Assembly: GCF_039778605.1 (NCBI RefSeq)
Contig: NZ_CP156060.1
Span: forward strand, 1,364,001-1,428,000
Source of the DNA: Flavobacterium sp. WV_118_3
GTDB lineage: Bacteria > Bacteroidota > Bacteroidia > Flavobacteriales > Flavobacteriaceae
Direction of reading: 5' to 3'
Length of the DNA: 64,000 nucleotides
A model generated the notes under the pieces. The model was not told the origin of the DNA, did no database searches, and saw nothing but the letters and a program-made list of their open reading frames with translations. The position numbers and the translations under genes were made by a program. Numbering within the stretch: position 1 is the stretch's first letter; every line of letters begins with the position of its first letter. Of the stretch, positions 1-8,146 are shown piece by piece.

Positions 1-9
1 GATATAAAA

Positions 10-37
10 AAAACTGTACTAATTTAAGTACAGTTTT
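10..37. terminator. Perfect bidirectional hairpin terminator
   Basis: Bases 10-20 (AAAACTGTACT) are the exact reverse complement of 27-37, with a 6-base loop. A-rich and T-rich ends give a U-tract on either strand. It lies 26 bases past the stop of the minus-strand gene ending at 64, so it most likely ends that transcript. Confidence 0.75.
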
Positions 38-63
38 ATCGTATGTAAAATAGAATTCTATTT

Positions 64-435
64 TTAGAATGCCAAAAACGCTTTGTTATATTCTCTTAAA
101 TCGGAGATATTGTTTTTGTTCTTCAGATCTGTAAATAAGGAGATCAAATATTCCAAACTTTCAAGATCGGTTTCTTCCGGGCGTACGATTTCCGATTCGT
201 TTTCTTCTGAATCTTCCAGTGGCTCATCGTCCGGAATCGCAATTAAAAATGCGTTGTTTTCTTCAATATGTTCGTACGTTAAACGTATTGCTTTAACCAG
301 AACAGGATTTTGCTCGTCTAAAGCTAATTCGCGTAATTTTTTTAAATCTCCAATTAATGTCTCGGCATCAAATCCGGTTTTGAACAAGTCAAGTTGGATT
401 TTATTAATTAATTTTTGTGCAGTTGGATTTTCCAC
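64..435 (-). CDS. Conserved hypothetical protein, acidic, 123 aa
   Basis: I do not recognise the family. The protein is soluble, has no signal peptide or membrane segment, and looks mostly helical. A strongly acidic stretch lies at about residues 68-95 (many Asp/Glu around DDEPLEDSEENESE). It reads as an independent gene followed closely by a hairpin terminator. A 124-aa open frame on the opposite strand over the same bases is serine-rich shadow. The gene is 268 bases from the defence operon and is probably not part of it. Confidence 0.6.
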   Translation of the reverse strand: MENPTAQKLINKIQLDLFKTGFDAETLIGDLKKLRELALDEQNPVLVKAIRLTYEHIEENNAFLIAIPDDEPLEDSEENESEIVRPEETDLESLEYLISLFTDLKNKNNISDLREYNKAFLAF

Positions 436-702
436 AGTACTATCAGTTGAATTTTAGGTTGCATTTTTTATAGGTATGCAAAAATAAGGTTTTATATTTT
501 TTTTACTAACAAAATCGGATATTTTTTCAATAGGTACAATTATAATGGTGCTAAAATGCTAAATCTAAAATGATCAATATTTACATATACTCCTTGATTT
601 AACAATTGAACTATAATTTACAGAGCCTTATCTTAAATAGCTTTGGTATTTAATTTTTAGAGCATGGGAAAAAGTGCGATTCCATAGAAATATGGCTTTT
701 AT

Positions 703-2550
703 TTAAGTTTTAAATGAATCATAGGTTTCGATAAATTCTTTGTGATATTCTTTAGATTGTTCTAGTAATTCAACATAAGTTTTCACAAAAACTTCTCCAT
801 TTTTGGCATACGAATTTTCCCTATCCTTAAAAACTCTTTCTCCTGATTTTGAACCTCCTACTACAAAACAGACTACTTTAGAAAAACCCGTTTGCGATGC
901 ATATTTTTCCATCAAAAATGATCTATAATCAAAAGCTTGGTCAATTGCTTTTAAATCAATTTTATAATTACTTCTTTTAATTTCTATAACATATAATATT
1001 TCTCCTAAAGCATTACTACATAGAAAATCAATTCTTCTGTCAGTTTCAGTTAATGACTCATCTGGATAAGTTTCTTTCAATAATTGGGAATATTTTACTT
1101 CGTCTCTAAATTCCAAAATTCTAGGGTCAAGTAGCCAAGAAAATTTCTTTAAAAAATTATGTAATGTAGGCACTTCTTTAGTGTCATTATCAAGATATTC
1201 TTCAAATTGCTTTATCACTTCAACTCTTGAAACTGATATATCTCTAAACTGTTTTGATTCTATTGCTTTCCAATCCTCTATTAAATGTAATAGCTCAGGG
1301 AGTTGTTCTTCATTGGAGATTCCTGATATTTTATCAGCATATTCTTTGAAAGTACTATTTTCAAATTTATCAATTACATTTTTAATTATTTCACTCGATT
1401 TATCTGTTTCCAACCTTGCATTAGTTAGAATTGGATGGATAATTCTTTCACTTAATTCTCGTTCATACTGAGGAAGGCTTTGTTGCCACTGGTCAATATC
1501 CAAGCTAGTTGCTGTTTTTATGTCAGTTTTTTTTACTTCTGCTCTTTTTTTCTTCCATTCATTTCCTATTTTTCTTATCACATTCTGAAGATATTTTTGC
1601 AACTCTTTAGTATCATCATTTTCCCAATTAAGAGAATGTCTATCAGTTGAAATTACGTCTTCATCAAAGTCATCAATAAAATCAACTTCCAAATATCCAG
1701 TTACATATGAGTGAAACTGGTCATTATCTCTTAATCCATAAAAACTTGCTGTATTAACTATTTTTCCTCTAGAAACCAGATAAATACCTGACATTTCAGT
1801 ATCCTTAATTGGTGTTAGTGTTGTAATTACAAAACCTTTTACTTTGTTATAATTATCATAATCTTTGTCCAAATCATTAGGAAAAGACCATCTAAATTGT
1901 TCTTCGAAAGAACTAAATTTCAACTCGTTAGATACTTTAGTTATGTCACCTTTATTCAGCCGCATTTCAAGACTAAGTACATCAAATATTAAAAATTTTT
2001 TAGATAAACTTACAGCTAGCTCCGGAAGATCAAAACCAGACTTTCTTCTTATTGATTTTAAATGTAAAGTCGTTCCATTTGCCTTACTGGTTGAAGAATC
2101 TTTGGGACATAATAAAGTTGGATTGTATGAACCATCACTTGATTTGATGTCTGCCAAATTCATTTGAAAATGATTCTTTTTACCATCTTTTACTGATTCA
2201 ATTTCAATAACATCACATATTCCAAACACAGACAATTTCCCTAATCCTTTTTTACCAATTACGGGTCTCATTTTCTTTGTAACTCTTTCATGAGGATCTT
2301 TTCTTCTATTGCGACCAATTAAAAGAAATTTGTCATTTAATTCGTCAAAACTCATTCCAATGCCATCGTCAGTATATATAATTTCTTTTTTACTTGGTTG
2401 ATCGTAAAAATCTATAGTAATGGAGTCTGCATCGGCATCCCAAGAATTTGAGACAAGTTCAGATAATACACTTGGTAATTTTGAGTATAGAGATATACCT
2501 AAGTGTTCTATAGTATTTGGATCAAATTTAAGTGTTAGAGTTTCGCTCAT
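703..2550 (-). CDS. GHKL (MutL/MORC-like) ATPase fused to Shedu-like PD-(D/E)xK nuclease
   Basis: The N-terminal part (about 1-330) has the GHKL ATP-binding motifs: Glu31 and Asn35 in the N-box (ELVSNSWDADA), DDGIGM at 61-66, and GKKGLG at 99-104. A mainly helical linker follows. Residues about 440-590 resemble the Shedu/DUF4263 nuclease domain: a helical FLxxxxWLL lead-in, then Asp508 and Glu523-x-Lys525, which match the D...ExK catalytic pattern. Its start codon overlaps the end of the cytosine methyltransferase gene by 4 bases, so the two are translationally coupled. GHKL ATPases of the MORC/MutL type are known companions of bacterial restriction-modification genes. Here the same polypeptide carries a probable nuclease, so I infer an ATP-driven restriction effector. 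The cleavage role is unproven. Confidence 0.85.
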   Translation of the reverse strand: MSETLTLKFDPNTIEHLGISLYSKLPSVLSELVSNSWDADADSITIDFYDQPSKKEIIYTDDGIGMSFDELNDKFLLIGRNRRKDPHERVTKKMRPVIGKKGLGKLSVFGICDVIEIESVKDGKKNHFQMNLADIKSSDGSYNPTLLCPKDSSTSKANGTTLHLKSIRRKSGFDLPELAVSLSKKFLIFDVLSLEMRLNKGDITKVSNELKFSSFEEQFRWSFPNDLDKDYDNYNKVKGFVITTLTPIKDTEMSGIYLVSRGKIVNTASFYGLRDNDQFHSYVTGYLEVDFIDDFDEDVISTDRHSLNWENDDTKELQKYLQNVIRKIGNEWKKKRAEVKKTDIKTATSLDIDQWQQSLPQYERELSERIIHPILTNARLETDKSSEIIKNVIDKFENSTFKEYADKISGISNEEQLPELLHLIEDWKAIESKQFRDISVSRVEVIKQFEEYLDNDTKEVPTLHNFLKKFSWLLDPRILEFRDEVKYSQLLKETYPDESLTETDRRIDFLCSNALGEILYVIEIKRSNYKIDLKAIDQAFDYRSFLMEKYASQTGFSKVVCFVVGGSKSGERVFKDRENSYAKNGEVFVKTYVELLEQSKEYHKEFIETYDSFKT

Positions 2551-3983
2551 AATAAGTTTTTTATTTTTAATGCAATGGCATAAGCCATTAATGGCGGTAC
2601 AGCATTGCCAATTTGTTTAAACGCAGGTGTTCTTGCCTGACCGTCTTTGATCCCTTCAAAGAAATAGTCATCCGGAAAAGATTGTAAACGAGCTGCTTCT
2701 CTTACTGTGAGAGAGCGGTTCTGTTTAATATCAGGATGTATATAATAATGTCCGTCTTTTGCTATATGAGCAACAACAGTTTGAGAAAAATGCTTATCCG
2801 AAGCCACAACTTTAAAACGGTCAAAAAACGAACTACGATTTTTGTGTGTTTTCAGTTTTTCAGGCAAATCATTATAGTTTAGTCTTTCTTTTTTGTTGTT
2901 CCATTTTTGAACAGCAATACGATAAATTTCCTTGTCCTGTTCTGTATGTGGTCGGGCAGTGTGTTGGGTAAGAATTGTTATTCCATTACGGATAGAACTG
3001 TTTTCAAGATAGCTATTTGTTTCTGTTTTGTAAGTCAGATAACGGCTTAAAGATTCGCCCGCCTTTACTTCCGGCAAATCTTCCAATATAGATGACACTT
3101 TATATTCAGCTAATGATTTTATAGCTTCGAGATCGGGCAATTCTATATTCAGATTTTTTTTCCAACCAATGATTATAATTCTTTTTCTATTTTGTAATAC
3201 ACCAAAATTATTGGCTTCTAGTTTGAATATTTTTATGTTATACCCCTTTTTTAAAAATAGTTTTTTCATATTTTCAAGATATACGCCATTACCAGCTGAT
3301 AACAAACCATAGACATTTTCAAATACAAACAATTTTGGTTGATATTTTTCGAGATATCCGGCATATTGTACATAAAGATAATTTCTTTTATCACCTTTCA
3401 TATTATCAGCAGATCTTGCACGGCCAACAAGAGAGTAGGCTTGGCATGGAGGCCCGCCAATAATTAAATCAACAGATTTCTTTTTTAACTGAGCTTCTAT
3501 TTCTTTATGGATAGTATCATTATAATCTTCTCCAATTGGTAGATTGATAACCGATTGATTTAAATCACCAGGTATTTTACTATAAAGTTCTTCTCTGGAA
3601 ATTTCACCTTTAAGATAAGATATATATTCATCATATCTGTTTTCAGATTTCAGATAATGATAAGCCACCCGGGTTTTTAATGTAAGACATGCTGCCTTAT
3701 CCATTTCAACATGAGCTATAGGTTCAAATCCTGCTCTGATAAAACCTTCAGAAAGGCCTCCGGCTCCAGCAAAGAGATCGATATATGTTAATTTTTTAGG
3801 CACTTTTTTTAAAATTGGAATTAAAAAATCAGACAAATAAATTTTAAAGTAAATAAAAACTTTCTCATGTATTTCTATAAAAATATTTCTTTGTCTATTT
3901 TCAATGTGAGTCATAAAGGATCGTTCCATACCACCATGATATGTAACAGCTTCTTCCTGTGAGAGCTTTTTCTCGACTATCAC
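2547..3983 (-). CDS. DNA (cytosine-5-)-methyltransferase
   Basis: The protein transfers methyl groups from S-adenosylmethionine to cytosine C5 in a specific DNA site. All core motifs are present: motif I DLFAGAGGLSEGF at about 69-81 (SAM binding), motif IV GGPPCQ with catalytic Cys180, the ENV motif VI, QNRKR (VIII), the REAARLQSFPDD motif IX, and QIGNAVPP (X). The first open codon is GTG at 3983, with an ATG at 3929 (residue 19) as the alternative start; conserved sequence begins only near residue 65. It is the third gene of the xre-vsr-methyltransferase-ATPase operon, 95 bases after vsr. It should protect host sites from the partner nucleases. The recognition sequence cannot be read from the protein. 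Confidence 0.95.
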   Translation of the reverse strand: MIVEKKLSQEEAVTYHGGMERSFMTHIENRQRNIFIEIHEKVFIYFKIYLSDFLIPILKKVPKKLTYIDLFAGAGGLSEGFIRAGFEPIAHVEMDKAACLTLKTRVAYHYLKSENRYDEYISYLKGEISREELYSKIPGDLNQSVINLPIGEDYNDTIHKEIEAQLKKKSVDLIIGGPPCQAYSLVGRARSADNMKGDKRNYLYVQYAGYLEKYQPKLFVFENVYGLLSAGNGVYLENMKKLFLKKGYNIKIFKLEANNFGVLQNRKRIIIIGWKKNLNIELPDLEAIKSLAEYKVSSILEDLPEVKAGESLSRYLTYKTETNSYLENSSIRNGITILTQHTARPHTEQDKEIYRIAVQKWNNKKERLNYNDLPEKLKTHKNRSSFFDRFKVVASDKHFSQTVVAHIAKDGHYYIHPDIKQNRSLTVREAARLQSFPDDYFFEGIKDGQARTPAFKQIGNAVPPLMAYAIALKIKNLL

Positions 3984-4078
3984 TTCATTCGTTCTTCTAT
4001 TTTTTGTTTAATATTATCACAGTACAAACCTAATTATAAGTGACTTATATGAAAAAGTATCTTAAGTCTCTTTTTTGT

Positions 4079-4495
4079 CTAATTTATTATCTTTTTTATT
4101 AATTCTGACAGTGTATTTTCAGCTTTCTCTTTTTTTAATTCACATTCCCAGATTGTAATTACGCTCCATCCCAAATTTTGTAATGTCGTTGTTACCTTCT
4201 CATCATTAGCAATAGTCGTATTAATTTTAGCCAACCACCAATCCGTTCTTGTTTTAGGAATAACATAAAATTTACATTCTTCATGTCCATGCCAAAAGCA
4301 TCCGTTAACAAATATTACCGTTTTATACTTAGGCAAGATAACATCAGGTTTACCCGGCAATTTTTTATCATGCAAACGATAACGAAAACCTTCTGAAAAG
4401 AGGTATTTTCTAACGAGTAGTTCAGGTTTTGTATTCTTACCTTTTATTCTACTCATATTAAAACTTCTTATCTCTTTTGAATGTACATCAGTCAT
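4079..4495 (-). CDS. vsr: Very short patch repair (Vsr) family endonuclease
   Basis: The 138-aa protein matches Vsr along its length and needs no gaps against the active-site numbering of the E. coli enzyme: Glu25 (NTKPE), Asp51 (GKPDVILP) and His69 (GCFWHGH) are kept. The position of E. coli His64 is Asn here (VNGCFWH). Vsr nicks 5' of the T in T:G mismatches made by deamination of 5-methylcytosine, so its place beside a cytosine methyltransferase is expected. Vsr-fold proteins in such operons may also serve as the restriction nuclease. It starts 5 bases after the XRE gene stop, in one transcript. Confidence 0.92.
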   Translation of the reverse strand: MTDVHSKEIRSFNMSRIKGKNTKPELLVRKYLFSEGFRYRLHDKKLPGKPDVILPKYKTVIFVNGCFWHGHEECKFYVIPKTRTDWWLAKINTTIANDEKVTTTLQNLGWSVITIWECELKKEKAENTLSELIKKIIN

Positions 4496-4500
4496 TTTAT

Positions 4501-4908
4501 CTACTTCTCAATCAACCTCTCCAATTTCTCAATCATTTCCTGTTGTTGCTGAAGCATACGTTCGTAAAGTTCTACCATTTTGTCAAGAGGATTGAAATGA
4601 AAAGTAGGGTAGACATTCATACCATTAGATTGATCATGCGTATTAAATGTGTTAGTGATGATGTTTACCGCTTGCTCCACATCAAAACTTTCAATAGCCT
4701 GAGCCGGAACATTTAGGATTTTGGCGACTTGTTCTAAAACCTGTTTTTCAACGGTTTCGGTTTGTTCGAGTAGTGATATTTTTTTCTGATTCCAGTTGTC
4801 GCCCAGTTCAAAAGCCAGCGCTTCCTGTTTGATGCCCAGCATTTCGCGGAAACGTTTAATGTTACGTCCCTGGTGTATTCGCTTGTTTGGTGTATCGGTA
4901 TGTGTCAT
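4501..4908 (-). CDS. XRE-family helix-turn-helix regulator (restriction operon controller)
   Basis: Residues about 10-70 form a Cro/C1-type helix-turn-helix (NIKRFREMLGIKQEALAFEL... then a recognition-helix region). The C-terminal 40 residues are a Gln/Glu-rich coiled coil (MLQQQQEMIEKLERL) likely to give dimers. As first gene of the operon, 5 bases ahead of vsr, it probably acts like a controller protein that times methyltransferase and nuclease expression. A perfect TATATTTG -7 element ends only 5 bases before its ATG, so its message may be nearly leaderless. Confidence 0.85.
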   Translation of the reverse strand: MTHTDTPNKRIHQGRNIKRFREMLGIKQEALAFELGDNWNQKKISLLEQTETVEKQVLEQVAKILNVPAQAIESFDVEQAVNIITNTFNTHDQSNGMNVYPTFHFNPLDKMVELYERMLQQQQEMIEKLERLIEK

Positions 4909-4913
4909 AGTCT

Positions 4914-4930
4914 CAAATATACTATTTTTG
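4914..4930. promoter_or_regulatory. Back-to-back -7 elements for the defence operon and the symE side
   Basis: Two perfect TAnnTTTG matches point in opposite directions: TATATTTG on the minus strand (4921-4914) towards the XRE gene, and TATTTTTG on the plus strand (4923-4930) towards symE. No clear TTG -33 box was found for either, so this is a candidate only. Confidence 0.35.
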
Positions 4931-5057
4931 TTAAAATAATGCGTTGTATAGTCGGAAATCTTATTCCTAAATTATCCATTTTACCCATAAAACATCCCTG
5001 ATAGAAATTGAATATCCTAATGGATTTGGCGTACTTCATGTTTCTAAAAACAATAAC

Positions 5058-5285
5058 ATGAAAAGCAAAGGTACATTATTAGGTATACGCCGGATTACGG
5101 TATGTCGTAATATTTTAAGCAAAAGAAATTACTATGGAAATTACAATCCAAAGTTTACGCTAACAGGGAAGTGGCTGTGGGAATGCGGTTTTAAAGGTGG
5201 TGATAAACTACGGGTAAGCGTCTATCACAAAAAGATCGTTATTGAAATCGAAATACCACGGGAAGAATTTTATAAAGACAAATAA
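5058..5285 (+). CDS. symE: SymE-like toxin (AbrB-superfold)
   Basis: The C-terminal half (PKFTLTGKWLWECGFKGGDK followed by an alternating hydrophobic strand rich in Val/Ile) matches the SymE toxin signature: a LxGxWLxxxGFxxGxxVxV core. E. coli SymE is an SOS-induced toxin with an AbrB-like fold, held down by antisense RNA SymR, and its gene lies beside restriction genes. Here too it is divergent from a restriction-modification operon, 149 bases from the regulator. The 75-aa size is short for the family, chiefly because the N-terminal leader is short. No antisense RNA promoter could be confirmed. Confidence 0.75.
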   Translation: MKSKGTLLGIRRITVCRNILSKRNYYGNYNPKFTLTGKWLWECGFKGGDKLRVSVYHKKIVIEIEIPREEFYKDK

Positions 5286-5313
5286 GTAAGTACAACTCGA
5301 AACAGAGAATCTT

Positions 5314-5329
5314 TACATTATGTAAAATA
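5314..5329 (+). repeat. Direct repeat copy 1 (XerD-arm-like)
   Basis: TACATTATGTAAAATA occurs here and again, identically, at 5795-5810. It contains the palindrome TTACATTATGTAA (5313-5325). Its TTATGTAAAAT (5318-5328) differs by one base from the XerD-binding arm of E. coli dif (TTATGTTAAAT). A shorter match, ATGTAAAATAGAA, is at 43-55. Confidence 0.5.
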
Positions 5330-5794
5330 GAAATCATTAGAGGGGTAAATAAACGATCAAAAGTATGTCGGATGACTTTTTTAAATTTAATAATGATAAA
5401 TGCTAAAAGAATCTGAGCAAATGGATCTAGATCCAATTGGTGAAATTCTTTGCCCAAACGAATATCCGCGCCGCAATAGCTGCATCAAAATTAAAATCAT
5501 GGAAACAATTCGGATCGTATAATTACATATCTGAAATCAAAAAAAATATTTTCCGGAATTTTGAATAAAATTAAGCTCCGATTATTTGCCGTATAAATGG
5601 CTTAAAAAAGAAAAGATCAAAAGCAATTTAAAATACGAGATTTTTTTGCCATCAAGCGTAAAGCAGGATACAATACAATTTTAGCAATATACCAATCAAA
5701 CTTTAGCGATATCAAATTCTCTATAAATACTGTAAAACATGGAAACAACTGCATCTGCTCTTAATTTCGATGATTGTATATTTGAACTATAATA

Positions 5795-5810
5795 TACATT
5801 ATGTAAAATA
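5795..5810 (+). repeat. Direct repeat copy 2, possible dif/XerCD-like site
   Basis: This is the second copy of the 16-base repeat. Bases 5782-5809 have the layout of a dif site: an 11-base arm ending ATAA, the 6-base centre TATACA, then TTATGTAAAAT. The right arm matches the E. coli dif XerD arm at 10 of 11 positions; the left arm matches poorly except for the inner ATAA. Confidence 0.35.
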
Positions 5811-6079
5811 AAAAAGATCTTATTAATATATAGTGTGGTTACTGATATCATTTATATCGATTATTTTTTAACCTCTATTCGCTGAATTACAAGGATTCTA
5901 TCTTTACCGGATCAATTATACGGTACTTTTTTGCCTTTCGTATGTACTAAACATTCATTTCAAAAAAATTTAACAATCAGTATTTAAATTCGCTGAAAAA
6001 TAGCAGGAAGATTTTATTAAATGGTCTTTTAAACGTTTTTTTTATTATTTGTCATTCATTTATTCAAATATTTTAAATT

Positions 6080-7204
6080 ATGTTTAAACAATTATTATTT
6101 AAAAAAAACAACAGGTTATCAACTTTGTGTTGCCTGGCGCTCACAGCTTTCTTCTTTTCGTGCGAAAGTGACAGCTTTCTTGATCAAACTTCATCAGCCG
6201 AAACGACAAATACGAATAAAAGGCTTATGAATAATTCCATTCAGAAACAAAAATGGATGGAACACTTAACGGATGAGGCTTGGTTAAAAGATATTTCTTT
6301 AGTGGGTAGTCAGGGTTCTTTGGTCACCCCGAGTACAAATGGTTTGGTTAAACAGCGTCACGGGCTTCAGCAACAATTTGAAGCCGGTGTCAGAATGTTT
6401 GATTTCGAACTGAAAACGGATGGTAATCTTAGCGAAAATGACTTTTATTTAAGCTATGATGATATCCCTATTCAAGCGATTGTAAAGAAAGGAAATTATA
6501 ACTCATTGTTGGCTCCACGTGAATATAATAGTCCTATTCGCTTTAGCAATACGCTTAATGAACTAAAAGAATTTGTCGCATGGAATCCTTCGGAGTTTAT
6601 TATTATTTATGTTCATAAATCGACTAGTACTCCTTATGATAAATATAAAAGAATTTTAAAAAAATTCATAGACCAGTCCACAGTTATTAATAATTTTAAA
6701 GCTGATACAAGACTTCGCAATATCCGTAGTAAAATTCTTGTTATGGAAATTAATGACAAAGACGGAAGATCTTATTTAGACCATAACAATGAACGTGTTC
6801 ACAGAAATGTTAATGAATATGTTACTTCAGGAGGCGGATATCAATGGAAATTAAACCAAATATATGATGGTATTTATTGTGCTCAAAAATATTCATTACA
6901 AAATTATATTTGCATTACTTATGCCTCAGGATCATCGCATTATGTTTCACATCAGGCATTGGCAGATTATGTACTCTCTCCTACGGCCGATTATATAAAG
7001 AATCACCTGCAACAACCTTATGCGACTGCCGGCGATGGCAACATTTATTATATGCAACGGTCCGGATTTATTTTTGCCAATTTTGTTACTAGTGATGACG
7101 GACATAAATTGATTGATACTTGTATTAATCAGAGTATTACAACTAATGACGGTACTCATAAAGGGATAACACATGGTGCATACATGTGGATTTATGGGCG
7201 ATAA
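6080..7204 (+). CDS. PI-PLC-like lipoprotein, probably catalytically inactive
   Basis: A lipoprotein signal is clear: a basic N-terminus, a hydrophobic stretch and the lipobox FFSC with Cys28. Residues about 56-330 have the layout of the bacterial phosphatidylinositol-specific phospholipase C X domain: WMEHLTDEAWLKDISLVGS, QQFEAGVRMFDFEL, then EFIIIYVHKS. In active enzymes the first block reads GTHDS and the second strand carries a second His. Here these are GSQGS (Gln78) and LSYDD (Tyr126), so both catalytic histidines appear lost. It may bind inositol-type ligands or glycans at the cell surface without cutting them. It stands alone, with its own hairpin 20 bases downstream. Confidence 0.7.
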   Translation: MFKQLLFKKNNRLSTLCCLALTAFFFSCESDSFLDQTSSAETTNTNKRLMNNSIQKQKWMEHLTDEAWLKDISLVGSQGSLVTPSTNGLVKQRHGLQQQFEAGVRMFDFELKTDGNLSENDFYLSYDDIPIQAIVKKGNYNSLLAPREYNSPIRFSNTLNELKEFVAWNPSEFIIIYVHKSTSTPYDKYKRILKKFIDQSTVINNFKADTRLRNIRSKILVMEINDKDGRSYLDHNNERVHRNVNEYVTSGGGYQWKLNQIYDGIYCAQKYSLQNYICITYASGSSHYVSHQALADYVLSPTADYIKNHLQQPYATAGDGNIYYMQRSGFIFANFVTSDDGHKLIDTCINQSITTNDGTHKGITHGAYMWIYGR

Positions 7205-7223
7205 CCGATTATAAGCACAATTC

Positions 7224-7262
7224 AATAAATCCTATGATCCTATTTTGATCATGGGGTTTATT
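7224..7262 (+). terminator. Hairpin terminator after the PI-PLC-like gene
   Basis: Bases 7224-7239 pair with 7247-7262 over 16 positions, including two G-T wobbles, around a 7-base loop. The trailing sequence is T-rich (TTGTGTTTTG). Confidence 0.6.
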
Positions 7263-7480
7263 GTGTTTTGAATGTCCCTGAAGTGTACTATTAAAATAAA
7301 AATCGTTTTAATTATAGTTGTTGTTTATTAATGATCAAAACGTATAGAAGTCAATATTGGTTATTGTTTTAGGGATTTTTACGACGATTCGGAAAAACAG
7401 GATGGTTGTAAAAACAAAGGCAAATTAGGTCATAAAAAAATGATGATCTATACAAAAATGGTTCTTTAAATATTGCTTTT

Positions 7481-8146
7481 TTACTGCTGATCTGCTCCTC
7501 CAATCTGAATCCAAATACTACCTGTGTAGAGTATTGTAACACTGCTTCTTGCCTTTACAGTATTTTTATAAACACTACTACTACTAGCGTTAATTCCGAC
7601 CCAGGAATCGGGAAGATAACTTAAATTATTAAAAACTAATGTAGTATTGGATGTACCATCATACCGGATGATATAGGTTTTTCCAATTGGATTTGTGGTC
7701 GGGAAATTAATACTACCAACGGTAACAGTGGTTACTAAGATAACTTCATCGTCTGGTCCAACAGTATTATCCGATAACGTATTGATTATTCGAATCGTTT
7801 TTATCGAAGCATCACTTTTGATCATCATTTTTTGCCAACTATTCCGGTTATTGTCAAAATAATAATAACCCGGAAAATTTATATTTTTTCTTTGTCCTGA
7901 AGTGTTGCCTCCGGTACTATCTGTAATATATATAATCGTACCATCCTGATCGGATTGGTATAAGGCATCACCTTTTAAAGTAAGTTGATCAAGCGTTAGT
8001 CTTGGTGCGAGCAACCCATCAATATCCATAATTCCTAATTTACCAACGATATCTAAACTACTTTTTGGGACAACTGTATTGACTCCTACTTGACAGAAAA
8101 AAGGAATACTGCTTAGATAGCATAAAATAAATAATGTCGTTTTCAT
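7481..8146 (-). CDS. Secreted hypothetical protein, 221 aa
   Basis: A signal peptide (MKTTLFILCYLSSIPFFCQ) is followed by the VGVNTxxPKSSLDIVGKLGI opening that is common in exported Flavobacterium and Chryseobacterium proteins of unknown function. In these, a short repeat-like N-terminal module precedes a beta-rich body. The rest is rich in Thr, Ser, Asn and Gly, as in outer-surface beta-sandwich proteins. There is no T9SS sorting domain and no enzyme motif. It is a single gene, transcribed away from the metalloprotease. Function unknown. Confidence 0.65.
   Translation of the reverse strand: MKTTLFILCYLSSIPFFCQVGVNTVVPKSSLDIVGKLGIMDIDGLLAPRLTLDQLTLKGDALYQSDQDGTIIYITDSTGGNTSGQRKNINFPGYYYFDNNRNSWQKMMIKSDASIKTIRIINTLSDNTVGPDDEVILVTTVTVGSINFPTTNPIGKTYIIRYDGTSNTTLVFNNLSYLPDSWVGINASSSSVYKNTVKARSSVTILYTGSIWIQIGGADQQ

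Larger units (their letters stand above)
5286..6079. other. Decayed 0.8-kb region with no intact gene
   Basis: No convincing intact gene is visible. Short coding-like stretches remain on the plus strand: an ATG-started 38-codon frame at 5400-5516, an overlapping frame near 5425-5568, and another at about 5606-5755 with coding-like composition (KRKAGYNTILAIYQSNFSD). Their broken frames suggest one or two old genes in decay. The 16-base direct repeat with an internal palindrome is described separately. Confidence 0.4.

Noticed and set aside
682..695. Small CCATA-GAAA-TATGG hairpin after the GHKL gene
   Set aside because: Short stem and no U-run on the minus strand; too weak to call a terminator.
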